A DNA stretch of 64,000 bases from Cryptomeria japonica (lineage: Eukaryota; Streptophyta; Pinopsida; Cupressales; Cupressaceae). The position numbers and the translations under genes were made by a program. The stretch lies in the NCBI RefSeq assembly GCF_030272615.1, contig NC_081413.1, forward strand, positions 158,102,849 to 158,166,848, read 5' to 3'. Of the stretch, positions 37,152-48,675 are shown piece after piece; position 1 is the stretch's first letter; every line of letters starts with the position of its first letter. The notes beneath the pieces were generated by a model, which saw only the letters and a program-made list of their open reading frames with translations, was not told the origin of the DNA and ran no database searches.

Positions 37152-39032
37152 TGTAATATTCCCACTATTTTTATTTTATTTTTCAAAGCAATATCGCAAT
37201 CGCACCAATCACCCATTAGGGTTAGAATAATGAAACCCAAACAACTAGAAGGAACCCTACACTTACTGATCACCAAGATCCCAGACTGGGAGGGTGAGAG
37301 CATACGGTAACAGGGGATCGTTAGAGATAATTTGTTGAACTGCTAAAATACAATAACGGGCGACAAGCTAGCCCCTTCCACTTATCTAGTGGGAAAGCAA
37401 GGAACTTGGCGGTAAAATAGCCAAGACAACAATACTTCAAACACAAATCACTCTCCCACAATATTTTTGTAGGATGATTGAATACAATGAACAAACTCAG
37501 CTCAACTGCTTATGTAGTGGAATGATCACTACAACCAATATAACTCAATCGCTTATGCAGCGGGAGGACTGAGTTACAAAATATCAGATATAGGTGGCAA
37601 GCCAACCTCTTCCACTTTTCAGTAGGATATGAAGAATACAATCCAGAAACGGTTAGTACTACTACAACTTAACCTTACAATAGAGAGGAAAGATAGAGTA
37701 GAAGTATAATGCTAAACACATAAGATAATTATCATCAAACTAACTCAACACCAAAAAACAACAGGCTGGAAATGCATAACCAACAACACATAAACTCACT
37801 AAATTGCCCATATCTCACTCATATCTCCTTCAATTCACCCCAAATCACTCCCAAACAATCACTAGACAAGCAACAACTAAGAACACACCAAAAAGAGTTA
37901 CTAAACACCCTACACACATCCCAATGCACTTCCCAAGAACCACGCCTAAGCTAGGAATTTAGATTTGCAAAATAAAATCTAAGACTCCAAATAAGGGGTT
38001 GCAAACTCACAAGCTATATTGCCAATAACATAAAGAAGGTTTGAGCCAGTACCTAGAATGACCAGTCGCTCAGGTAGGAAGGTATTTTCAAAAACTTGCT
38101 TCAGCCACAACAAACCAGCAACTCTAGAAAACACACCACACTCCAAAATACTGAAAATGTCACAAGAATACACCACTCGGCTAGGTACTATGTCTCGAGT
38201 ACAAAACTGGTAATACTAGGGAGCCACACTCTGAAGCTTTAAGTTCATATGCCAATCTGACAGCATAACGATGCAATTTTTCAAGATACCCCAAAATGAG
38301 AGCCCAAGGCTCTTGTTTATAACTTCTTGCTCCCCAAATTCAAATGCAAATGCTCACAAATACGCGCAAATTCATCTTTCCTATTTGCATCTCATTTACC
38401 AAGTTGACCCAAAGATGGCACCATACTTCGAGTCAAAATCATGCCTAGCCAACAAGGACCATGATTTATGTCTTAGCAAATACTTTGGTGAATAAAATAA
38501 CATCTCTTTTTAATATTGGCGTCCCCCTTCAAGACATAAACAATTTGCCTAGCAACTTAGGAGACATCATGTTATGCACAAATTCCAAAGTCATTAATGA
38601 GTAGCAAAATAATAAAATTAATTAAATATTAAACCTTAGGACAAGTAAATAATATTTAATTAAATCACTTATGACTCCCATACTGATCATCAACAAAACT
38701 AGGATGAAGCTAAGCAAAGAAGACCATTGAACTGTTGTAGGATCAGGACCTTGTCCACTGCCAAAAATAGAAATGCTCCATACTGCCACTTACTAAAAAT
38801 AGTAAGTCATGAATTACTCCTTTGAAAAGCATGATCTTCACACCTAGTGACAGAGCTTGGAAAGCTCAATAAGATAACATCATCCAAGCAACCAAACCCT
38901 GACTTACTAAAAATAGTAAGTTCTCACTTCACCAACATTTGAAACCCTAACTCTCCATTTCACATAGCCTACGGGTCTCTGGAATAGGCCAATGGAGCAC
39001 TAGAAGCACATCATTGAGAAGGGGACATTACA
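37152..39032 (-). repeat. 3' LTR of the chromovirus
   Basis: The plus strand begins TGTAATATTCCC and ends GGGGACATTACA. It contains several short stem-loop motifs (37376, 37506, 37552 and 37600 regions) and two identical palindromes at 38788-38807 and 38902-38921. Frames inside it are not genes. Confidence 0.93.
38788..38921. repeat. Paired 20-base palindromes of the chromovirus LTRs
   Basis: The word ACTTACTA, AAAA, TAGTAAGT occurs at 38788-38807 and 38902-38921. It recurs at 45582-45601 and 45696-45715 in the partner LTR, and at 61203-61222 and 61308-61327 (loop CAAA in the last) in the second chromovirus. Confidence 0.95.
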
Positions 39033-40624
39033 GTCCACCCTCTCCAAAATTGCTTGTCCTCAAGCAATTGTAAGGCTAGATGCAGTAAAATCTCTTCATT
39101 TTCCCACGTAGCATCCTTTGCTGGCAAATTTTTCCACTTGATTAGGTATTCCTTGATCACCCTTCTCCTCAGATAACACTCCTTGAAATCAAGGATAGCT
39201 TCAACAATCAAAACTAACTCTCCCTCCTCATCAAGCGGAGGTAACTCTACCGACACAACAACATTATGTCCAAGAGCCTTCTTAAGGCGAGACACATGAA
39301 ATACATTATGAATCCCACTACTCGCCGATAGTTCCAACTCATATGCCACTTCTCCAATCCTCCTGTTGACTCTGAAAGGCACATAAAATCGTAATTTCAA
39401 TTTCTCAACTCCACTCTTATTGAGAGTAGATTGTCTGTAGGGTTGGAGCCTCAAATAAATCATGTCGCCCACCTCAAAGGTGCACTCAATTCACTGTTGA
39501 TCAACATAGAACTTCTGTTGATTTTGCGCATGCTAGAGATTGTCCCTCAGAGTCCACAAAAATATCTTGACTTTGTTGTATCATATCCTTTGCTTGAGAG
39601 GTTCTGCTATCACCAAATATCAAGTTAGTGAAGCTAGGAGCTTCATAACCATATAGTGCCATGAATGGTGACATCCAGATGGACATGTGATAGGAGGAGT
39701 TGTAGCAATACTCTCCTAGGTGAAGCCATCTCACCCATGTACTCTGCTGCTCTGAGACATAGTTTCTAAGGTATCCTTCCAACCACTTACTCACTATCTT
39801 GGTTTGCCCATCAGTTTGTGGGTGGTAACTTGTGCTTGGAGTCAGCACTATACCACATAATCTGAAAATATCCTGCCAAAAAGTACTTAGGAACTTGTTG
39901 TCCCTATCACTCATAATATTCTTTGTTAACCCATGTAACCTGAACACCTCCCAAAAGAACACTCCAACAACTTGAGCTATTTTAATGAGCTGGTGATGGC
40001 AAAAAAGTGAGCAAACTTAGTTAGTCTATCCACCACCACATAAAAACTATCCTTCCCCTAAGCCTGTGGCAACCTAGTGATGAAGTCCATTGATATACTT
40101 TCCCATTTTTGACTGGGAATGGGCAAGGGTTGTAACAAACTAGCTGGCAGAGTGTGCTCATCTTTGTTTCTTTGCCATGTATGACACTCCTTGATGTACC
40201 TCAAAACATCATTTTTTAGTCCCTTCCAAGAAAACCTCTCTCGGATCTGCCTGTATGTCTTGAAGTAACTTTGGTAACCAGAAAGGGGAATATCATGGAA
40301 AGTCTTCAAAATCTTCTCCTTCAGCATGGATTCAACCACAATGAAGATCCTTCCTTTGTATATAATCAATCCATCAACTAATTTGTACTTTTCATCATGA
40401 AAAGTACCCTCTATGATGTTGGTTGCAAACTGATTTTTGGTATAATAAAAAAGAAACAACTCCCTCCAATCAATAGTAAGCTCACACAGTGAGCTCAAAT
40501 GGGGCCTTCTGGACAAGACATCAACCACAATGTTATTCTTTTCTTTATACTCGACATCAAAGTCATAAGTCTGCAACTTACTCACCCACTTATGCTGCCT
40601 TTCATTCAAGTCTTTCTGATGCAT
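39011..40624 (-). pseudogene. Chromovirus integrase with C-terminal chromodomain (broken)
   Basis: The HHCC zinc region is at about 40160-40290, with its last Cys pair read as CHTWQ, not CPTCQ. The core (39501-39962) has SDRDNKFLSTFWQ and HPQTDGQTK, where the catalytic Glu of GQTE is Lys. The C-terminal part (39011-39472) has GDMIYLRLQPYRQSTL and HNVFHVSRLKKALG. It ends with a chromodomain (VIKEYLIKWKNLPAKDATWE). Frames shift at about 40050 and 39500. In intact relatives the chromodomain directs integration to marked chromatin. The stop codon lies 22 bases inside the LTR. Confidence 0.88.
39033..39052 (-). promoter_or_regulatory. Polypurine tract of the chromovirus, inside the pol frame
   Basis: The minus strand reads TTTTGGAGAGGGTGGAC and then TGTAATGTCC of the LTR. 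The pol frame is translated through this tract and ends within the LTR at 39011. Confidence 0.85.
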
Positions 40625-40629
40625 GAAGT

Positions 40630-42187
40630 GTTTAAGACTGTTATGATCAGTCTTAACAACGAACTTACTCCCTGCAAGATACTACCTGAACTTTGCAAGG
40701 GCATGCATTATGGCAAGCATCTCCTTGTCATATATCAAATATATCCATTCAGGCCCTCTTAACTTCCTACTCTTGAAGACTATATGATGCTTATCTTGCA
40801 TGAGGACTACACCAACACCTTCTCCAGATGCATCACACTGCAATTCAAAAGGCTTGGTGAAATTAGGTAGAGCCAAAACAGGGCAGGAACTCATGATCCC
40901 CTTAAATTGATCAAATATTGTCTATGCCTTTTCTGACTATTCAAAAGCTCCTTTCCTTGTAAGATTTGTGAGGGGAGCAGCCAACTGAGAGTATCCCTTC
41001 ACAAAACTATGATAAAAACCACAAAGACCCAAGAATCCCTTTAAGTGTGTTATGTTCTCAAGAGGAGGCCAATCAATGGTAGCTCTAATCTTTTTAGGGT
41101 CTACCTTCACACCTCTTGCACTGATAATGTGACCAAGGTAGAGCAATTCTTCCATTTCAAATTCATATTTGGACTCCTTCATAAACAGGGACTCAGATTC
41201 CAGTATGCTCAACACTTCATCCAAGTGTTGTAAGTGCTCCTTCCAAGATTTGTTGAATATGAGTATGTCGTCAAAAAATATGAGCACGAACTTCCTCGAC
41301 TATTACTGGAAGATTTTTTTCATGCATGCTTGGAATGTGGTAGGGGCATTAGTCAAGCCAAAGGGCATGACTAGGAACTCAAAATGCCCAAAGTGGCATC
41401 TGAAAGCAATCTTCTCTATATTTGAAGCTATCATCCTAATCTGATGATACCCCGACCTGAGATCAATCTTATAGAAGAACACTGCACCATGTAGGTCATC
41501 AATGAGCTCATCAATTCTCGAGATAGGATACCAATTCTTTATAGTTTTATGATTCAGGGCTCGGTAATCCACGTACATGCACATGGTTCCATCCTTCTTT
41601 TTCACCAAGACAACAGCTGAAGAAAATGGGCTTTTGCTTGGTTGTATGTAACCCATGTCAAACAACTCTTGGATTGCTTTCTCAATCTCACCCTTCTGCT
41701 TATTGGGGTACTAATATAGAGTAGTCATAATCGGCTTAGCTCCTTCTTCAAGCTCAATGATGTGTTATGCACCTCTTTCAGGAGGTCTACCAGGAGGTGG
41801 ATTCTCAAACACTTTACTTCTATTGGTTATCAAAGCCTGAATGTCTTTGGGATAACTCTGATTCTCCTCTAGTGATTTGGAAGGCATGACCATAATCTCA
41901 GGAGGTCTACCAAGATATGGCTTCCCAAGGACCTTACTTTTGTCTGGAACCAATGCTTGAATGCCCGTTGAGTAGTTACCCTTGTCTTCAAATGGTTTTG
42001 AAGACATTATCAAACACTCTGCTACCCAATCCACTTGGTTATGGCGGATCAGCCTCTCCATCCTCTTCAATGAAGCAACTCTAAGTCCACCATTCAACAT
42101 TCCTCTCAATACCACCTTCTTCCCATCAGACATGAATTTCAGCTCCATGGTTTGCAAATTTAATGTGATCTCACCAAGAGATCTCAA
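40630..42187 (-). pseudogene. Chromovirus reverse transcriptase and RNase H (broken)
   Basis: One frame with several stops: a protease-RT linker (41765-42187), then RT with [20 protein letters not shown] and [15 protein letters not shown] (41303-41665), FGLTNAP, and the catalytic FFDD motif (MLIFFDDILIF, from 41287). The thumb (YLGHIISARGVKVDP) ends at 40937. RNase H starts at 40894 with PFELQCDASGEGVG and the MLAIMHALAKFR helix. Key catalytic Asp residues are present; only stops inactivate it. Confidence 0.88.
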
Positions 42188-42229
42188 CCACTAAATCCCG
42201 AGGATTGCATCATCAGTCCCACCAATGCT

Positions 42230-43886
42230 AACCACAAAAAAATTCATCTCTAATTTCATGATTTCCCAACTTCAGAGACATGTTGGAAATCATCCGGTTG
42301 CAAGATATAGTGGAGCCATCAACTACCATGACTTTAAAGCCTTCTACTTCCTTTGCCATTGGCCCCCTCTTTGCAACAATTCTCTCATCAATGAAGTTAT
42401 GAGTCGCTCCTGTGTCAATGAGAGAAATGACACGATGTTATCCTATCACACCTCGAACTCTAAAGGACTCATTCTTGTGAATGCTCGAGAGTTGAGCAAC
42501 CACTCCTCTATCTTCTGACTCAATTGCAGGCCCTTTCGGAGCCTCTTCATACTCGCTCTCCTTAATTTCAATCAGTTGTTCTGACATTTTAGAATATGAT
42601 CCATCCGCAGAATAATACTCCATTTGATGCAAATTTCCCTTTCCATGACACTTATGCCCTGGGGCCCAAGGTTCTCTACAAGAATAGCAAAGATTATTCC
42701 TTCGAAGCTCTTGATGAAGCTCATCATCCATTCGCAAAGGAAACTTCTTGGTTTGATTTGTAAACTTCTTCTTATCCTTTCGGAAAGGGAAAGGCTTGGA
42801 CTAAAATTTGTTCTTTGGGGTAGCCAACTCCATGCTTTGAGCCTTCTTGATTACATCAGCCAAGGTGGGCGATTCAAAGGCTTTTACCCAACCTTTCAAT
42901 GGTTCTTCAAGTCCCTCAGTAAATAGGACCACCAACCTCTTCTCTGAGATGCTGCTAACCATAACTGAAAGACTCTAAAACTCAGTTATGAAAGTGTCCA
43001 AAGAACCTTGCTATTCGAGTTGAGCAAGTTCTCTAAATTTCACCTTCGAGTCCTTGGTATCAAACCTTTCAATGAGCTTGTTGGTGAAATCAACATATGT
43101 GGTGATCAAGTTATAACCAAGGGTGACCAACCCATGGTACCACCATTCATGGGCCACTCCATCCAAGTACAAAGTAGCGAACTTGATGGCATCTTCTTTA
43201 GGCATAGGCCTCAAGGACAAATAATTGTCCAACTTCTGCACCCATGCTCTAGTTGTGCTCTTAGTGCTTCCATCAAAATGTGCTAGAGTCACCCTTCCAA
43301 GAGCTTGTTGATAATCTCTTGGGGCAAAAAATCTATTTTCATTCCTCCTTCCTCGCTTCATTTTCTGATTTATGAACTGGTCTAAGGTGAGGATATCTCG
43401 GATCTCTCTAGGGAGAGAAGCATACTCCATATAGTTATTCCTTATTTCATCAATTGTAGGTATCTCAATTTTAGCTTGTTGTTCTTCTCTTGGTAGGAAG
43501 ACAGGTTGCCAAGGTCTTGGGGCTGAACCTCCACTATTGCTCCCATTATTAATTCCATTCCCATTTCTTACAGGAGCATTAGAAGTACTAGCTTCTGGTC
43601 CATTGTTGGGTTGATTAGGGGTCCCAACAATATTCTAGTTAAGTTTCGCCAACAATTGAGACATCATATCCATCATGGCATTGAATTGTCCCTCAAATTT
43701 TTTGTCGGGTGCCTCATCTTGTTTTGTAGCCTTATCTGCCAGCAAATCTACTAAATCTACAAAATCCACTCCTTTCCCTTTGTTTCTCAATACCTCTAAA
43801 ATTGTATCTTCTTCCGGCACTAAAGGAATCTGAAATTGTTGTCTCTTTTGTTCTCTGTTGTAGTAACAAACATCTCTGTCACTCAT
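42230..43886 (-). pseudogene. Chromovirus gag and protease (broken)
   Basis: A frame starts MSDRDVCYYNREQK at 43886 and holds stops at about 43635, 43011 and 42780. The Gag domain is at about 43010-43330 (HFDGSTKSTTRAWVQKLDNY, YLDGVAHEWWYHG). A chromovirus-type knuckle CYSCREPWAPGHKC is at about 42645-42690. The protease motif LIDTGATHNFID is intact at about 42380-42415, after a stop at 42438. The frame changes near 42230 before the RT part. The polyprotein would form capsids and cleave itself; this copy cannot. Confidence 0.85.
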
Positions 43887-43929
43887 GGAGAATTCTGACC
43901 ACTCTGAAACTCATAGGCTGGCAGGAAAA

Positions 43930-43945
43930 CCAACTCTAATACCAC
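43930..43945 (-). promoter_or_regulatory. Primer-binding site of the chromovirus
   Basis: The minus strand reads G and then TGGTATTAGAGTTGG beside the 5' LTR, one change from the initiator-Met core TGGTATCAGAG. Confidence 0.85.
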
Positions 43946-45809
43946 TATAATATTCCCACTTTTTTTTTCAAAACAATATCACAATCACACCAATCACCCG
44001 TTAGGGTTAGAATAATGAAACCCAAACAACTGGAAGGAACCCTACACTTACTGATCACCAAGTTTCCAGATTAGGAGGGTGAGAGCATACAATAGCAGGG
44101 GATTGTTAGAGATAATCTGCTGAACTACTGAAATGCAATAATGGGCGGCAAGCCAACCCCTTCCGCTTATCCAACAGGAAAGCAAGGAACTTGGCGGTAA
44201 AATAGCCAAGAGAACAATACTTCAAACACAAATCACTCTACCATAATATTTTAATGGGAGGACTGAATACACTGAACAAACTCAACTCGATCGATTATGC
44301 AACGGGAGGATCGTCAAAACCAATATAACTCAAGCGCTTATACAGCGGGAGGACTGAGTTACAAAATATCAGATATAGGCAACAAGCCATCCTCTTCCAC
44401 TTTTCAGCAGGATATGAAGAATACAATCCAGAAACGGTTAGTAGTACTACTACTTAACCTTACAATAGAGAGGAAAGATAGAGTAGAAGTATAATGTTGA
44501 ACACATGAGATAATTATCATCAAACTAACTGAACACCAAAAAATAGTAGGCCGGAAATGCATAACCAACAACACATAAACTCACTAAATTGCCCATATCT
44601 CACTCATATCTCCTTCAATTCATCCCAAATCACTCCCAAACAATCACTACACAAGCAATGACTAAGAACACACGAAAAAGAGCTACTAAACACCCCACAA
44701 ACACCTTGCATGCATCCCAATGCACTTCCCAAGAACCATGCCTAAGCGAGGAATTTTGATTTGCAAAATAAAATCTAAGACTCCAAATAAGGGGTTGTAA
44801 ACTTACAAGATATATCACCAATAGCATAAAGAAGGTTTGATCCAGTACCCAAAATGACTAGTCGCTTAGGTAGGGAGGTATGATCGAAAACTTGCCCAAC
44901 AACTCTAGAAAACACACCACACTCCAAAATACTGAAAATACGCATTGAAAATATCACAAGAATACACCACTTGGCTAGGTACTATGTCTCAAGTACGAAA
45001 CTGGTAATACTAGGGAACCACACTCTAAAACTTCAAGTTCATACGCCAATCTGACAACATAACGATGCAATTTTTCAAGATGCCCCAAAATGAGAGCCCA
45101 AGGCTCTTATTTATAACTTCTTGCTCCCCAAATTCAAATCCAAATGCTCACAAAAATGCCCAAATTCATCTTTCCCATTTGCATCTCATTTACCAAGTGG
45201 ATCCAAAGATGCACCATACTTCAAGTCAAAATCACGCCTAGCCAACAAGGACCATGATTTATATCTTAGAAAATACTTTGGTGAATAAAATAACATCTCT
45301 TTTTAATATTGGCGCCCCCCTTCAAGACATAAACAATTCACCTAGCAACTTAGGAGACATCATGTTATGCACAAAATCCAAAGTCATTAATCAATATTAA
45401 AAATAATAAAATTAATTAAATATTAAACCTTAGGACAAGGAAATAATATTTAATTAAATCACTTATGACTCCCATATTGATCATCAACAAAACTAAGATG
45501 AAGATGAGCAAAAAAGACCACTAAACTGCTACAGGATCAGGACCCTGTCCACTGCCAAAAATAGAAATGCTCCATATTGCCACTTACTAAAAATAGTAAG
45601 TCATGAATTACTCCTCCGAAAAGCATGATCTTCGCACCCAGTGACAGAGCTTGGAAAGCTTAGTTATACAACATCATCCAAACAACCAAACCCTAACTTA
45701 CTAAAAATAGTAAGTTCTCGCTTCACCAACATTTGAAACTCTAATTCTCCATTCCACATAACCTACGGGTCTCCAGAATAGGCCAATGGACCACTAAAAG
45801 CACATTACA
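43946..45809 (-). repeat. 5' LTR of the chromovirus
   Basis: Pairs with 37152-39032. Its outer CA has decayed to TA (TATAATATTCCC on the plus strand), and a 17-base stretch near the other end, present in the 3' LTR, is missing between matching ACAT bases. The palindrome recurs at 45582-45601 and 45696-45715. Confidence 0.93.
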
Positions 45810-46579
45810 CTCCAGTAGTCTACCTTCCCAATCCGTGGCTGGGAAGTGATCATACTATATAGGTGCACATAAGGTTATCCATGCTCTCTGCCTCTAAAGT
45901 GGACCGACCTAGTCACTACACGATGTGCTCGTATGCCCACACTTGTAGTAATGTCACCCCGCAACCTAGCCCACAACCATCGAGGTACACAAAACTGATG
46001 TAGCTCATGGTATATATGTGCTAGAACGCACAAACCCCATGCAAACCTCTTGAGCTCTGTCACTAGGATCTCCAATGTCCTCCCCCATCCAATGGCTAAC
46101 CTTCGTGTCTCTCTATCTTGGCATAAGTAATCACTGATGACCCCTCCAACCACTACTGGTAATCTACATCTACTGCTAGCCATCACCTCCCAACTCACGT
46201 GCCCCAGTCTCATCTCTAGATCTGGGTCTACAAAAACCCATCTCAGTGCATCCATGTCTCCCTCTCTATCATAGACTACGAGATCCCCATGGATCAAAAT
46301 CTGTAGTATCTTGTATGCATCCTCCAATGTGATTGACATCTTGCCAATCGACAAATGAAATGAACAAGTCTCAGAGTGCCACCTCTCCACTAAAGCAGTC
46401 AACAACCCAATGTTCATCCTGATCTTTGGTATGTACATGACATATCTCAGGTCCATAGCCTCAACAATTGCACGCTCCTTAAAGGTCAACTTTGCACGCA
46501 ATCTCTGTGTCACAGGGAATCTCTGTCGCGACTCAAGCTGGGGTAAGTACTCCTGCATCCAATCAAATCAATCGTGTCA

Positions 46580-46984
46580 ATCCTAGTGGTGCTCATGTTC
46601 ATCACATAGTGCTACTACTATCCTAGTGCTTATGGTTATCACATGGCACTGCATCCTATCCTAGTGTATATGTTTATCACATTGCACTTGATCCTTGCTT
46701 GCTAGAGCACTTGCCAGATTTTATCAATTCGACGACTTATCCTATACTTAGCTTAGCAAACCTACTTGTTTTAGGGCACCTGTTGAGTGAATCCTCTCAG
46801 CAGTTTATCCAATTGGCAAAGTATGTTTATCATAGAATTATCAATTTTAGCCTATTCTTCAGTTTGTCTCCCTAGGATACCCATTTGAGTGAATCCTCTC
46901 GACAGTTTATCCAATCGACAACGTATGTTCATCATATAACTGCCGATTCTAGCTTGATCAGACATAGACACATTTTTGCTACAC
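46580..46984. repeat. Two short tandem arrays in the PMD intron
   Basis: Three ~39-bp units starting ATCCTAGTG lie at about 46580, 46620 and 46657. Two ~102-bp units containing TTGAGTGAATCCTCTC lie at 46782 and 46884. Confidence 0.75.
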
Positions 46985-47249
46985 AGACGCAGTTTTAGCA
47001 TTCATAAAGAAGCTTTCCTATCCTAGGCACGCCTGTTCATTACAGACGTGAAGCTGCTTTACCTAGACGCAATTGTTTATCCTAGACGCGTTTTTTAATC
47101 ACAAACGTGTCTGACAGACCTAGACGCGCCTGTTGCACACAAACACACTCATTTTACTACCTAGATGTGATCATTTGCATAGACGCGACCATGCTATTCA
47201 TAGATGTGCCTGTCCTACACAGATGCATCGAAACCTAACCTAGATGTGT
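46985..47249. repeat. 20-bp-period degenerate array with AGACGCG core
   Basis: Cores resembling AGACGCG occur at about 46985, 47025, 47044, 47064, 47084, 47103, 47122, 47141, 47163, 47181, 47202, 47221 and 47242, mostly 18-22 bases apart. Variants such as AGATGTG and AAACGTG are those expected from CpG deamination. Confidence 0.8.
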
Positions 47250-47738
47250 TCAAGCAACTTTTTACCGATTCTGTGTTTTTGCATTTCTACTCTAAAGTGT
47301 AATAAATAAAATAATTAATGCATAAACGTACAAAGTAGGTTTGAGGTACTCATCGACACACCCATGTCATCTGGCCTCTGAAACCGCTAGACCCAATCAA
47401 ACCTGTGTAGCCTATCTGCCATCTCTCCTGCACTGTTGACTGCTCTCTTAGCTCTCTATGCACTCTGATCTCTTAAGTGTGTGGATGCAAATGAGGTTGT
47501 TTTCCTTGTGGCCTATACATATAGGCTGCTTAGCCCTAGTACCCCATGTCAATCTTTTCTCCCCGCGTTAGTCTCTTTCTTGTCAGTCCTTCCTAGTCTT
47601 TCTCTCTTATCGAGAAATTATCTGCAACCCCTTTCAGTCTTTCCATCTAATCTCTCGAGGGGGCATATCATTCCTGTCTTGGGGCAACTATTTATCAATT
47701 TTTCTTCTTTGAGCCAACACGACAAGCTGCATTGTCTC

Positions 47739-47752
47739 GAAGAGGGGCAAAA
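47739..47752 (+). promoter_or_regulatory. Polypurine tract before the Tat-like 3' LTR
   Basis: GAAGAGGGGCAAAA precedes CGTAGACATCTAAAATTG. The LTR probably began TGTAGACA before a T-to-C change. The plus-strand direction agrees with gag-protease and integrase at 23680-34135. Confidence 0.65.
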
Positions 47753-48675
47753 CGTAGACATCTAAAATTGTCCTCTTCAATTAAATAAATATTTTTATTT
47801 ATTTAATTATTTTACACTAAGTCATCTATTAATTAAATAAATCTTTATTTATTTAATTAATTCATTTTAGCCTCTTCTAACCTTTTTCCAATTTAAATAA
47901 ATACTTTAATTTATTTAAATAATCTTTCTCCTAAATTAAATAAATATTTTATTTATTTAATTATCCACTTTCTTCTATTAATTAAATGAATCTTTATTTA
48001 TTTAATTAATTCATTAGCATTTTCTACCTATGACACATGTCATTCATCTCTTAATCCCTACACCACCTACCCTTTCATTATTTCCTTTACCTACCGTTTA
48101 ATCCTAGTCGACCATTTATCTTTACATCTCTTAATCTTATCCTTCCATTTTCTATATTGTTCTCTATATAAGAGGAAGCCCTCTTCCTTTTCAACCCTAA
48201 TCAATGCATCTAATCAATCTTATGCAATCAAGTCTCCTTGCGATCAAGCTATCAACCACAATCCATTCTTTATTGAGCTCTTGTGCACACATAAAATCTG
48301 AGAGCAAACATATTAAACAAGATCAATGGAGATACGAGACAATGAAAATTGAAACCCTACTTGACATGTGAATGGTAATATTGCTTTATTTTGTTGATTT
48401 GCACGATCTTAGGTAGACTTCATTGGTGTATGGTGAATGTTTGGTTGTAGGACTTTAGATTGTTGTGGTTGAATCTTTATGGTTTTACAATAGGTTTTCA
48501 TCATCACTTTTCACCATATACAGTTGGTCTTTGTAATTTCGTTGCTTGCTCAGAGCTGTTATTATTTTGTTTCTAAAACAGTTTTGTCCATTAGCTTTGC
48601 TGATTTATTCTTGATAACTAAGTGCTTGCCTTCATTCTATGTATCTTATTCATTTACTCGATTCAATAAAAAATA
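47753..48675 (+). repeat. 3' LTR of the Tat-like element
   Basis: The sequence after the polypurine tract has LTR architecture: an AT-rich upstream part with five palindromes, a TATA box (CTATATAAG, 48164-48172), and a transcribed-looking CAATCAATG/ATCAAG-rich segment. No partner LTR is in the window, so the right end (about 48675) is a guess. It ends about 0.5 kb upstream of the RRP40 exon and in the same orientation. Confidence 0.6.
47779..48012. repeat. Five consecutive palindromes in the LTR
   Basis: Hairpin-forming units lie at 47779-47808, 47828-47861, 47891-47920, 47934-47962 and about 47978-48012. Arms are 12-15 bases, e.g. ATTAATTAAATAAAT and its complement around CTTT. Four are perfect; the last has one mismatch. 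Confidence 0.9.

Larger units (their letters stand above)
37152..45809 (-). mobile_element. Chromodomain Ty3/gypsy retrotransposon (chromovirus) inserted in the PMD gene
   Basis: LTRs of 1881 and 1864 bp (37152-39032 and 43946-45809) bound a 4.9-kb interior with gag, protease, RT, RNase H, integrase and chromodomain in that order on the minus strand. Flanks are ctcta (37147-37151) and ctcca (45810-45814), a 5-bp duplication with one change. All domains are present but several stops and frameshifts, and a changed integrase catalytic residue, make this copy inactive. PMD coding resumes on both sides, showing that the PMD gene was the target. Confidence 0.95.
45810..47422 (-). pseudogene. PMD gene, 5' part, with a repeat-filled intron
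   Basis: A first exon is predicted from ATG at 47420-47422 (MADRLHRFDWV, a TAG, then RFQRPDDMG) to about 47345. The main exon runs from about 46555 to 45810, with EYLPQLESRQRFP and, further on, the PMD hallmark ERWHSETCSFHLSIGKMSITLEDAY-type motif (about 46310-46390) and SISDYLCQD-like region. A TAA at about 45875 interrupts it shortly before the chromovirus insertion. A plausible intron (about 46556-47345) contains three nested tandem-repeat arrays. PMD proteins act in chromatin silencing when domesticated; here at least two stops and the insertion make a pseudogene. Confidence 0.7.
23680..48675 (+). mobile_element. Remains of a large Tat-like Ty3/gypsy element with antisense PMD gene (inferred composite)
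   Basis: Four blocks are colinear on the plus strand: gag knuckle and protease (23680-25529), integrase C-terminus (33727-34135), an antisense PMD gene (35923-37151 plus 45810-47422), and a polypurine tract with 3' LTR (47739 to about 48675). The DNA between blocks is accounted for by younger insertions with target duplications. Tat-lineage elements are known to carry extra ORFs, including antisense PMD-type ones, between integrase and the 3' LTR. The 5' LTR, most of gag and all of RT/RNase H are missing. Joining the blocks into one element is inference. Confidence 0.55.

Noticed and set aside
37772-38495. Short frames in the chromovirus LTR and their counterparts at 44297-44957
   Set aside because: LTR sequence; frames are not conserved between the two copies.
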